Source: FEN-1297 sp046704255 (lineage in GTDB: Bacteria; Bacteroidota; Ignavibacteria; Ignavibacteriales; Ignavibacteriaceae). From it: 26,088 bases of DNA. Under the pieces are notes generated by a model. That model ran no database searches. It saw nothing but the letters and a program-made list of their open reading frames with translations, and had not been told where the DNA came from. The DNA is taken from positions 1 through 26,088 of the forward strand of contig JBJKSH010000136.1 in the NCBI GenBank assembly GCA_046704255.1. The letters are read 5' to 3'. This document shows, in pieces, positions 6,463 through 13,882 of this stretch. The translations under genes were made by a program, and so were the position numbers. The number at the start of each line of letters is the position of its first letter. Position 1 is the first letter of the stretch.

Positions 6463-8283
6463 TTAAAGTTCTAATCGTGTTACAACACCGTGAAGTTTGT
6501 TATAGGGTAAATCATAAAACCTTACAAAGGCAGGAGTAATCTTTTTTAAGAAAGCGTAAAATTTCAGGAAAATATTTTTGGTTGTAATATCTTCCACACC
6601 GTAAAAAATAACTTTTTCCGTAATACCGCTTTCTTTTAGAAGGTTTGGTATATTTAATATTTCCATGTATCCGGCATAAAATTGAATTCCCGAAAGACCC
6701 GGTGCTATTTCATCTGTTTTCTTTACGGAAATGCCGTAAGGATCATCCGTATTAATAATGGAAACAAATATGTTCTTTTCGTAAATAATATTTCCCCGGA
6801 TTATGCAATGAACAATGTAAGGCGGAACTTCGTGCATGTTTTTAGCAAAAAATAACGCAGTGCCTTTTATATTGTTTCCAACTTTGTAAATTTGGTTGTA
6901 GCTTTCCTTAAAAACATCTATAGGTAGAGGCCTAAAAGACTTCCTCATTGCAGCACCGCCTCTAGACCAAAGTTGAATTATAGCAAACGGTACCAACGCT
7001 ATTAAATACGACCAGTACCCTCCATACATTAATTTATGAAATACTGCAATTAGAAATATAATTTCTATAAATAGGAGTATAATTGCACCGGACATTTTTA
7101 ATTTGTTCTTACCTAATTTGAAAATCCAAATCATGAAGAAGGCACTTATAACCATCGTAGTGGTTACAGCTAATCCGTACGCATTAGCTAAATTATCGGA
7201 TTTTCTAAATAACAATATCATAAATATTACTGCTATTAATAATGTCCAGTTTACACTGCTAATATATATTTGGGATTTTAAATGAGTTGAGGTATACTTT
7301 ATCTTCATTAAAGGGAAAACTCTTGTTGTAATTCCCTGGTAAACCAAAGCCATAAGTGCGCTTATCATTGCCTGGGATGCAATTATAGTCGCAAATAATG
7401 TAAGAATAAGAAACGGAACATAAAAAATTTCGGAAATAGATCTTACCATACTAAACAGGACAAAAGTATTATCATGGGTTAACTGCATATAAGCACCCTG
7501 CCCAAAGTAATTAAATAGCAAAGCAAAGAAAACAAAATACCATGCGTGCCGAATCGGTTCACTTCCAAGGTGGCCCATGTCCGCATATAATGCCTCACCG
7601 CCCGTAACACAAAGTATAACATCACTTAAAACAAAAAAAGATGTAAAGCCGTGTCCTAAAATAAATGAAATTGCATATTGCGGACTTAATGCTGCAAAAA
7701 TTCCCGGAACTTTTATAATATAAAATATTCCTGAAAGCAATAAGCTTATGAACCAAATTATCATAATCGGGCCGAAGGACGATGAGACTTTATCCGTGCC
7801 TTTAAATTGAAAACCAAATAATAGGATTGTAATAATAATAGTAATTAGAATAATGGTAGATGTACCAATATTTCCAATTGCCGGAATTAATTGTATACCT
7901 TCAACAGCAGATAATATACTTATAGCCGGAGTTATTACTCCGTCACCCATAATAAGTGAAACACCAACAAAACCTAGAAAAGCAGCAAAAGCAGCACGCT
8001 TACCTGTCTTAACATTTCTAGCTAAAATTTCCTTTAGAACGATAATGCCTCCTTCACCCTTAATACTTAAACTCATGGCAAGGGTTGAATACCCTAGAGT
8101 AACAATGATTATTAATGCCCAAAAAATTAAGGATAAAACACCCATCAAATTTTCTTTGGTTGGAGAAAGGAAGGTAAAGATAATGGTCAAAGTGTAAATG
8201 GGACTGGTTCCGATGTCCCCGAAAACAAGCCCCATTGCCTGCATTATTTCTTTAAATGAAGAGAACTTATTTGTCTTCGGCAT
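6463..8283 (-). CDS. kup: Kup family potassium uptake transporter
   Basis: A 606-residue KUP/HAK/KT K+ transporter of the cytoplasmic membrane, probably a K+/H+ symporter. The family signature GLVFGDIGTSPIYTL (residues 18-32) is present, as are KGEGGIIVLKEI (75-86) and GDGVITPAISILSAVEG. About 12 hydrophobic segments cover residues 20-440, and a cytosolic C-terminal domain of about 160 residues ends the protein. The length is normal. It heads the run kup-folP-cdaA, so the c-di-AMP synthase is encoded just downstream. Kup-type transporters are c-di-AMP targets in some Firmicutes, and the same link here is inference. The short leader (8284-8353) shows no room for a c-di-AMP riboswitch and no Shine-Dalgarno site. 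Confidence 0.95.
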   Translation of the reverse strand: MPKTNKFSSFKEIMQAMGLVFGDIGTSPIYTLTIIFTFLSPTKENLMGVLSLIFWALIIIVTLGYSTLAMSLSIKGEGGIIVLKEILARNVKTGKRAAFAAFLGFVGVSLIMGDGVITPAISILSAVEGIQLIPAIGNIGTSTIILITIIITILLFGFQFKGTDKVSSSFGPIMIIWFISLLLSGIFYIIKVPGIFAALSPQYAISFILGHGFTSFFVLSDVILCVTGGEALYADMGHLGSEPIRHAWYFVFFALLFNYFGQGAYMQLTHDNTFVLFSMVRSISEIFYVPFLILTLFATIIASQAMISALMALVYQGITTRVFPLMKIKYTSTHLKSQIYISSVNWTLLIAVIFMILLFRKSDNLANAYGLAVTTTMVISAFFMIWIFKLGKNKLKMSGAIILLFIEIIFLIAVFHKLMYGGYWSYLIALVPFAIIQLWSRGGAAMRKSFRPLPIDVFKESYNQIYKVGNNIKGTALFFAKNMHEVPPYIVHCIIRGNIIYEKNIFVSIINTDDPYGISVKKTDEIAPGLSGIQFYAGYMEILNIPNLLKESGITEKVIFYGVEDITTKNIFLKFYAFLKKITPAFVRFYDLPYNKLHGVVTRLEL

Positions 8284-8353
8284 AGTAATATTTATATGTT
8301 AACAAAAAGATTTTAACTAAACAGCCAGCTAGATAAAATATTCTACTTTAAAT

Positions 8354-8386
8354 AAAAAGTTCTAACGGGAAAACTTTCCCGTTAGA
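8354..8386 (-). terminator. Rho-independent terminator of the sodium symporter gene
   Basis: An 11-bp perfect stem (TCTAACGGGAA / TTCCCGTTAGA, 8361-8371 and 8376-8386) with a 4-nt loop. On the minus strand it is followed by AC and then TTTTTA. It lies 54 nt after the symporter stop and separates that gene from kup. Confidence 0.85.
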
Positions 8387-8439
8387 CCTTTCTGTTAACA
8401 CAAAGTTAATAATAATTTTAATAATATCATTATTGATAT

Positions 8440-10023
8440 TTAATTCGGAATTTTTATAGAAGGAATTTCTTTATCCTGAATTTCTTTCTTTTTCCAAGCA
8501 ATTTTAACCATAAACAATAATCCGCCAAGAAGTATAAGCATAAGAATTCGTGAACCCCAAATATATGGAACATTTTGTGCCGGGACATTTTTTAACATAA
8601 ATGTTGGTATAGCATCCTGAATAAGCCACCAGAACATAACTACCATTAGAATTATAGGAGTAACGTACTTCATTAAGTAATAAAAAAATCTTGGAATTTT
8701 TATATCGCCGCCCATATTTATTTCATCCCATGCTTTATCTGCACCGTATATCCACATAAAAATAATTGTTTCGCAAAGTGCAAAAAGTACTAATCCGAAA
8801 GTTCCCGCCCAGTAATCCATTTCATTTAGAAAACCGTACTTTAAGAAAAAGACAACAAATTGTACGGCAATTAAAACAACAATAGCAAGCAGTCCGGTAG
8901 CTTTTTTACGGCTCATACCAAATTCATCTTCCAAAAAAGCAATAAGCGGCTGGCCCATTGCAACGGAAGATGTTATGCCTGCAAAGAACAAAAGCAAAAA
9001 CCATATAAACCCGAAGAAGGGGCCAAACGGTATTTGATGAAATATTAACGGCATTGAAACAAATCCAAGATCGTAAGCACCTGCATTTGCAATTTGTGTA
9101 GTCATTGTTATTCCGAAAAATGCAATGGCAGCAGGGATGGCAATGGAACCGCCCATAATAACTTCTACAAATTCGTTTGTTGCCGCAGTACTTAAGCCGG
9201 ATAATGCAATATCATCCTTTGGTTTTAAATAACTTGCGTACGCTTGAATTGTACCCATTCCAACTGAAAGCGTAAAGAAAATTTGACCGGCTGCCGCCAG
9301 CCAAACTTTTGGGCTGCCAAGTAATTTAAAATTCGGGTTCCAAATAAAAGCTATTCCGTTTGCAATTGAATTATCTGGATGAGCCGGATTTGGTGTGCCA
9401 AGTGTTAATACACGTATTGTTAATATTATTCCGAATATAAAAAGTAAAGGCATTCCAATTTTTGCCAGCTTTTCTATTCCCTTGGAAATTCCTTTATATA
9501 ATATCCAGAAGTTTAAACCGAAAGTAATAAGCATAAAAGTATAAGCAGGCCATAATGAAGTAAAATAACCACTTGATGTTTTACCCTGGAAGCTGTATAA
9601 AAAGCTTTTCATAGCTGCGTAATTTTGTTCATTAAAATATGCTTTTGTAACGGAAAAGAAACTGTACCCAAGCGTCCATGATTCTATATAAGTATAATAA
9701 ATTAAAATTACCATTGAAATAAACAGGCCGAGCGTACCAAAATATTTTGCAATTTTATTGTCCCACAAAACATCAAACATTCCGGGAGCGCTTCCGTGAT
9801 TGTATTTACCGCCGTTACGGCCTATCCCCCATTCTATCCACATAAGAGGAATACCAAGTACCAGGAAAAAAATAAAGTAAGGAATCATAAAAGCACCGCC
9901 GCCGTTTTGTGCTGCCTGTACGGGGAACCGCAGAAAATTTCCGAGTCCCACTGCATTACCTGCAACAGCCAAAATTAAGCCTATTTTACTTCCCCATTGC
10001 TCGCGTTCTTTTTGTTCCGCCAT
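8440..10023 (-). CDS. LeuT-like sodium:amino-acid symporter (NSS/SNF family)
   Basis: A 527-residue transporter that matches LeuT closely: GNAVGLGNFLRFP with the unwound first helix, IESWTLG, KGIEKLAKI, QIFFTLS, NEFVEVIMGGSIAIP and FAGITSS. About 12 membrane segments are expected. The family couples Na+ to amino acid import. Sites matching LeuT Tyr108, Phe253, Ser256, Ser355 and Glu290 are kept (here Tyr110, Phe250, Ser253, Ser352 and Glu287), and Glu287 predicts chloride independence. Pocket positions Val104, Phe259 and Ile359 of LeuT are Ile106, Met256 and Met356 here, so the substrate may differ from leucine. ATG at 10023 is the start because AGGAG lies 5 nt upstream, and the TTG just before it is too close. 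A strong terminator follows. Confidence 0.92.
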   Translation of the reverse strand: MAEQKEREQWGSKIGLILAVAGNAVGLGNFLRFPVQAAQNGGGAFMIPYFIFFLVLGIPLMWIEWGIGRNGGKYNHGSAPGMFDVLWDNKIAKYFGTLGLFISMVILIYYTYIESWTLGYSFFSVTKAYFNEQNYAAMKSFLYSFQGKTSSGYFTSLWPAYTFMLITFGLNFWILYKGISKGIEKLAKIGMPLLFIFGIILTIRVLTLGTPNPAHPDNSIANGIAFIWNPNFKLLGSPKVWLAAAGQIFFTLSVGMGTIQAYASYLKPKDDIALSGLSTAATNEFVEVIMGGSIAIPAAIAFFGITMTTQIANAGAYDLGFVSMPLIFHQIPFGPFFGFIWFLLLFFAGITSSVAMGQPLIAFLEDEFGMSRKKATGLLAIVVLIAVQFVVFFLKYGFLNEMDYWAGTFGLVLFALCETIIFMWIYGADKAWDEINMGGDIKIPRFFYYLMKYVTPIILMVVMFWWLIQDAIPTFMLKNVPAQNVPYIWGSRILMLILLGGLLFMVKIAWKKKEIQDKEIPSIKIPN

Positions 10024-10028
10024 CAATA

Positions 10029-10033
10029 CTCCT
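10029..10033 (-). promoter_or_regulatory. Ribosome binding site of the LeuT-like symporter
   Basis: The minus strand reads AGGAG, 5 nt before ATG 10023. It selects this ATG over the adjacent TTG at 10026. Confidence 0.6.
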
Positions 10034-10389
10034 ATTTAATTATACTTATTTTGAATTGTCCGCTTTGATAAAAGTTAAAGAGAAATCTTTATTGTGCATT
10101 TGCCAGTCCGGTTAGTATTACATTTATAAATGTTATTAAGGCATTAAATATATTAAAACAAAACTATCTAACTGTGGCAGAAATCAAAACAATTAATGCT
10201 TCTAAAACTATAACCGGATTTAAGATAAAGATTAAGTTCACGGTTATAAAACAATGTCTTTCTAAATTGGAAATAAATGATTGGAAAAGATAATAGTACG
10301 AAATGCTGCATACTGGAATTATCCGAATAACTTTAACAATAAAATAATTTCGCTTGCATAATTAAATATTTTTTTAATTAAAAACAATT
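10034..10389. other. Gene-free AT-rich spacer between the S41 peptidase and symporter genes
   Basis: About 355 bp with no convincing reading frame. It should hold the 3' end of the S41 transcript and the promoter of the symporter gene (both minus strand). Visible items are a perfect 14-bp palindrome ACATTTATAAATGT near 10120, and an AT-only inverted repeat with T-runs just after the peptidase stop (about 10361-10385) that could act as a weak terminator. A TATAAT at 10039-10044 on the minus strand sits too close to the ribosome binding site to be a useful -10. Confidence 0.5.
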
Positions 10390-11400
10390 TTAGTTGCTTT
10401 TATCTTCAAGTAATTTTATTGCACGCTCTAGTTGGAGATCATGTCCGTTATCAACTTCTTCTTTGGTCAGCAGTACAGTTATATCCGGGGTAACACCATT
10501 CCACTCAATGGGTACACCGTCATAACGAAAATAGTCCACATCGGAAATTTGAACAACTCTTCCGCACGGTAAGGTAAATTTATACCCAGCATCTCCTCCA
10601 CCTCCTTCTGTGGTATCTCCTATTGCAGTTACACTTGGTATTTGCTTCATAATTTCTGCAAAATGTTCGGCAGCACTGCAGCTTGCACCGTTTATAAGTA
10701 AAGCAACCGGCTTTTTATAAATAAATTGCCCCCGTGGAATTAATGGCGGCATTTGGGGGTAATTAACTTTGGAATAAAATTTCATATACTGCATTGTTGT
10801 ATCAATAAATCTGCCTGCAATAAATTCTACACTGTTCACGGTCCCGCCGGGATTATTTCGAACATCTATTACCAAGGCTTTTGTATATTTAAAATAATTT
10901 AGTACTTCATCAAAATCATTTAATCCTCTAAAGTTACCAATTCTAACATAGCCAATACTATCCGGCAGCATTCCGTATATGATTATACCTCCGGCAGTAA
11001 TTATTAATTCGCTTTTAAAATATCTGCTAATCGTAATCGGATTATAAGTCAGTCTATCTCTCAAATCCCTCGGCGGGAAGTAAGTTTCAATTTCCTGATC
11101 TTTTAAATTAGTAATTGTGGTATGACAGTCCTTTAAATCCAATAGCATATTAAATATAATTTTAAATTCTTCATCGCCTTTTGCATTTTCTGCAAGCGGT
11201 TTATAATAAGTATACATACTGTCCCAATTTATATGCTTTTGTTTTAACATCGGGTAAACATTGTTAACTTCATTCCAAACTTTTTCAAAATCGGCATAGT
11301 TAGTATCAACGGGTGCATCATTTACAAATAAATCTTTACAGCCTGTTAAAATGAAAACAAAAATGAAAATTATGCATAAAGCTCGATGTTTCATTTTCAT
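10390..11400 (-). CDS. S41 family peptidase, predicted lipoprotein
   Basis: About 336 residues. I start it at ATG 11400, 4 nt after the barrel gene, because the protein then begins with a short basic stretch, a hydrophobic core and a lipobox FILTGC (Cys21). This predicts lipidation by signal peptidase II and a periplasmic-side anchor. The S41 core follows: an N-terminal helical part, IGYVRIGNF, IDVRNNPGG (substrate-binding loop) and NGASCSAAEHFAEIM, whose Ser cluster (about 240-242) holds the nucleophile, then IGDTTEGGGGD. I see no PDZ domain between the helical part and the core, and no obvious Ser-Lys dyad lysine, so it is closer to the tricorn/IRBP-like branch than to CtpA. The substrate is unknown. 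Confidence 0.85.
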   Translation of the reverse strand: MKMKHRALCIIFIFVFILTGCKDLFVNDAPVDTNYADFEKVWNEVNNVYPMLKQKHINWDSMYTYYKPLAENAKGDEEFKIIFNMLLDLKDCHTTITNLKDQEIETYFPPRDLRDRLTYNPITISRYFKSELIITAGGIIIYGMLPDSIGYVRIGNFRGLNDFDEVLNYFKYTKALVIDVRNNPGGTVNSVEFIAGRFIDTTMQYMKFYSKVNYPQMPPLIPRGQFIYKKPVALLINGASCSAAEHFAEIMKQIPSVTAIGDTTEGGGGDAGYKFTLPCGRVVQISDVDYFRYDGVPIEWNGVTPDITVLLTKEEVDNGHDLQLERAIKLLEDKSN

Positions 11401-11404
11401 GATG

Positions 11405-12184
11405 CTAAAAGTTATATGAAATGCCTGCATTAAATTCATCCTCGGCAGTAATAAAAAAGTCCCATTCGCTTATTTGTGAAAGATCAAACATATAACCAGC
11501 CGACGCTGTAATATGACTAAGAATATGGTAACGGATATTTATTCCAACATTAGAATGAAAACCGTATAGTGTTGTTAATACTGCAGTGGCAGTATTTGTT
11601 CCGCCGGCAAGAGAGGAAGTTGTTTTATTGGCAACCGATAATAACGAAAGCCGGCCTGAGGCCTCTAACATAAATGCCGTATTGATAACATAGAACGCTC
11701 TTGCAGTAATACTAATAGAAGCAAGCTTCGCAAGAGCATTTTCATTATAGGCACTATAGTTTGTAACGTTTCGTGTCTGGTTATATTGGAACATTTCTGC
11801 TGCCGGTCCGAGGAAGAAAAATAAATTCCTACGAAAGATTGAAATACTTCCAACCGGATAATAAAATGAAATGCCGATTAAAGATTGACTGAGATTGGAT
11901 GTAACATTATAATCTTTCACCGCTGAAGAGTTTTCCCACTTTATATAGATATTTAATCCGAAATCTTTATTATACCCGGACCAGCCGACAAAATAAACCG
12001 GGAAAGTTCCCGTATATTTTTCTTTTGAAATCAATTCATCCTTTAAAGCAAGTGAACCTATACCGTACCGGAATATAATTCCTTGACCAAATTGAATCTT
12101 ACTACCGTTACTTTCCTGTGCATTTATTGAACTGCTTATTGCGAAAAGAAATAAACCGAAAATAAAATATATTTTATGCGGCAT
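11405..12184 (-). CDS. Predicted outer-membrane beta-barrel protein
   Basis: A 259-residue protein with a Sec signal peptide ending near SSINAQES (residues 17-25). It is built of short alternating polar/aromatic strands (FPVYFVGWSGY, FGLNIYIKWENS, NVGINIRYHIL, ITASAGYMFDL) with glycine- and asparagine-rich turns. It ends in ...FNAGISYNF, and a C-terminal Phe closing the last strand is typical of outer-membrane barrels. I do not recognise a named family, and a small OmpW/OmpA-like barrel is a fair guess. The gene lies 4 nt upstream of the S41 lipoprotein gene, so the two are probably co-transcribed and both face the cell envelope. Upstream is the divergent region with the palindromic repeat. 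Confidence 0.7.
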   Translation of the reverse strand: MPHKIYFIFGLFLFAISSSINAQESNGSKIQFGQGIIFRYGIGSLALKDELISKEKYTGTFPVYFVGWSGYNKDFGLNIYIKWENSSAVKDYNVTSNLSQSLIGISFYYPVGSISIFRRNLFFFLGPAAEMFQYNQTRNVTNYSAYNENALAKLASISITARAFYVINTAFMLEASGRLSLLSVANKTTSSLAGGTNTATAVLTTLYGFHSNVGINIRYHILSHITASAGYMFDLSQISEWDFFITAEDEFNAGISYNF

Positions 12185-12309
12185 TATTAACCCTATTTTA
12201 AAACCCGGGAAAATGTAAAATTATTTAGTCAATTTTACAAGAAAAAATTTATAAATTTGAGTTTAATTTTTATAATTGCCAATTTGAATATTATATTATA
12301 AATCAAAAA

Positions 12310-12354
12310 GTCCCTCTTTAGTAAAGAGGGACAGATTTTAGCGCAGCTAAAATC
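12310..12354. repeat. Compound palindromic repeat (REP/MITE-like)
   Basis: Two perfect hairpins stand side by side. The first has arms GTCCCTCTTTA / TAAAGAGGGAC (12310-12332, one central base). The second has arms GATTTTAGC / GCTAAAATC (12334-12354, loop GCA). The following CAGGGAGATTT (12354-12364) is close to the inverted copy of the left edge AAAAGTCCCTC, which suggests outer inverted ends around the inner hairpin. I recall related 'CCCTnTTTA...AGGG' plus 'GATTTT...AAAATC' intergenic elements from Bacteroidota/Ignavibacteria-like genomes. No second copy is in this window. Read on the minus strand, hairpin 1 is followed by TTTTTGATTT and could also terminate transcription, but no gene reads into it from that side. 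Confidence 0.7.
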
Positions 12355-12386
12355 AGGGAGATTTGTCTCATATAGTACTATGGTAG

Positions 12387-12407
12387 TTGTTCAACAAACT
12401 TTATAAT
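12387..12407 (+). promoter_or_regulatory. Candidate promoter and operator of the APC permease gene
   Basis: TATAAT at 12402-12407 would start transcription near 12414, leaving a leader of about 17 nt that carries the Shine-Dalgarno AGAGG before ATG 12431. A small palindrome TTGTT-C-AACAA (12387-12397) lies just upstream of the -10 and could be an operator. The -35 region is not recognisable. Confidence 0.4.
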
Positions 12408-12430
12408 ATTAGTATAACAACAGAGGTTAA

Positions 12431-13882
12431 ATGCAGAATCCCGGAAAGAAAACAGAATTAGTTAGAGGTCTGGGGGTAACGGCTGCAATTATGATTGTTG
12501 CAGGCTCAATGATAGGTTCGGGCATTTTTAGAAAACCCGCCACAATGGCAGGGCAATTAATGTCTCCGGAATTACTAATTATCGTTTGGGTATTGGCCGG
12601 GTTGGTAACTTTTATTGGCGCATTAACAAATGCGGAAATTGCAGGCATGATAGACGCAACCGGCGGACAGTATGTTTACTTCAAAAAAATGTACGGTGAT
12701 GCAACGGCATTCTTTTACGGCTGGTCTATTCTCGCTGTAATTCAAACTGGAAGCCAGGCAGCTATTGCTTATGTTTTTGCAGAATACCTCGGCTATTTTA
12801 TTAAGTATCCTCAGCTTCCTCATGCAATTGAAAAATTTTCTTTTTATTTACCTGTAATCGGAAGCATTCATCCTTTGTATCAGTTCGGAACGAAAGCGGT
12901 TGCTATTATTACAATTTTATTTTTAACCGGAGTAAACTACATCGGCGTTGTGTTCGGAGGAGTTGTTCAAACAATAATGACTTCAATAAAAATTGCATCG
13001 ATTATTATTCTTTCTATACTGCTGTTTGCCGCCGGAACAGGAAGTATGAATAATGTTTATACCGGATTTTCGATACCGCATAATGTTGCCGGCAATCTTT
13101 TTGTAATTATAGGTTTGGCATTAGCTGGTGCATTTTGGGCATACGACGGCTGGAACAATGTAACCTTTGTTGCCGGTGAAGTAAAAAATCCGCAGCGCAA
13201 TGTTCCTCGGGCTTTACTATTCGGAACAATAATAGTCATGGCAGTTTACGTCCTTGTAAATATTGCTTTTCTTTATGTACTTCCGGTAAACGTAATGGCA
13301 AAATCTCCGCTTGTGGCTGCATCTGCTGCGCAGGTAATATTCGGAACAGGCGGTGCGTCGGTAATTTCAATTGCAGTTATCATTTCTACATTCGGCGCAT
13401 TAAACGGCAGCCTGCTTTCTACTGCACGTGTTCAGTTTGCAATGGCAAGGGATAATTTATTTTTCAAGAGCATCGGTAAAATACATCCCAAATACGGCAC
13501 ACCGCATGTTTCACTCTTGGTTCAAGGTTTATGGGCATGTGTGCTGGTAACCTCCGGTACTTTTGATACGATTACCAACTATGTTATTTTTGCAGCGTGG
13601 TTATTTTATGCATTGGGTGCATTTGGGGTTTTTGTTCTGAGAAAAAAAATGCCGGACACACCCCGGCCGTACAAGGTTTGGGGATATCCGTATATACCGG
13701 CTTTGTTTGTTGTTTTTTCCGCGCTCTTTTTGTTTAATACAATTATTTCGGATACCAGTGATGCAGCAATGGGAATGTTTTTAATTTTACTCGGATTGCC
13801 GATTTATTTTTACTGGAAGTTCAAAACAAAAAAGACGGATGTTCTATTAAAAAACCAATTAAGTGATTCAAATGAAGAATAA
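12431..13882 (+). CDS. APC family amino acid permease
   Basis: A 483-residue permease with about 12 membrane segments. The APC signature lies at the N-terminus: GLGVTAAIMIVAGSMIGSGIF, the unwound first helix that binds the amino-acid backbone (GSGIF). ATGGQYVYFKKMYGD and FWAYDGWNNVTFVAGEVKNPQRNVPRAL follow, as in the LAT/SteT-like branch. These proteins move neutral amino acids by exchange or proton coupling across the cytoplasmic membrane. The exact substrate cannot be told. AGAGG stands ahead of ATG 12431. The 3' end overlaps the polA start by 11 nt, and transcription may run on into polA. Confidence 0.9.
   Translation: MQNPGKKTELVRGLGVTAAIMIVAGSMIGSGIFRKPATMAGQLMSPELLIIVWVLAGLVTFIGALTNAEIAGMIDATGGQYVYFKKMYGDATAFFYGWSILAVIQTGSQAAIAYVFAEYLGYFIKYPQLPHAIEKFSFYLPVIGSIHPLYQFGTKAVAIITILFLTGVNYIGVVFGGVVQTIMTSIKIASIIILSILLFAAGTGSMNNVYTGFSIPHNVAGNLFVIIGLALAGAFWAYDGWNNVTFVAGEVKNPQRNVPRALLFGTIIVMAVYVLVNIAFLYVLPVNVMAKSPLVAASAAQVIFGTGGASVISIAVIISTFGALNGSLLSTARVQFAMARDNLFFKSIGKIHPKYGTPHVSLLVQGLWACVLVTSGTFDTITNYVIFAAWLFYALGAFGVFVLRKKMPDTPRPYKVWGYPYIPALFVVFSALFLFNTIISDTSDAAMGMFLILLGLPIYFYWKFKTKKTDVLLKNQLSDSNEE

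Noticed and set aside
8284..8353. c-di-AMP (ydaO-type) riboswitch in front of kup
   Set aside because: The leader between the upstream terminator and kup is only about 70 nt, far too short for that riboswitch, and shows none of its conserved sequence.
10039..10044. TATAAT on the minus strand upstream of the symporter gene
   Set aside because: Transcription from it would begin within the ribosome binding site, so it is unlikely to be the main promoter.
12310..12332. Simple terminator reading of the first hairpin at 12310-12332
   Set aside because: A T-run follows only on the minus strand, where no gene reads into it. The neighbouring second hairpin and outer ends fit a repeat element better.
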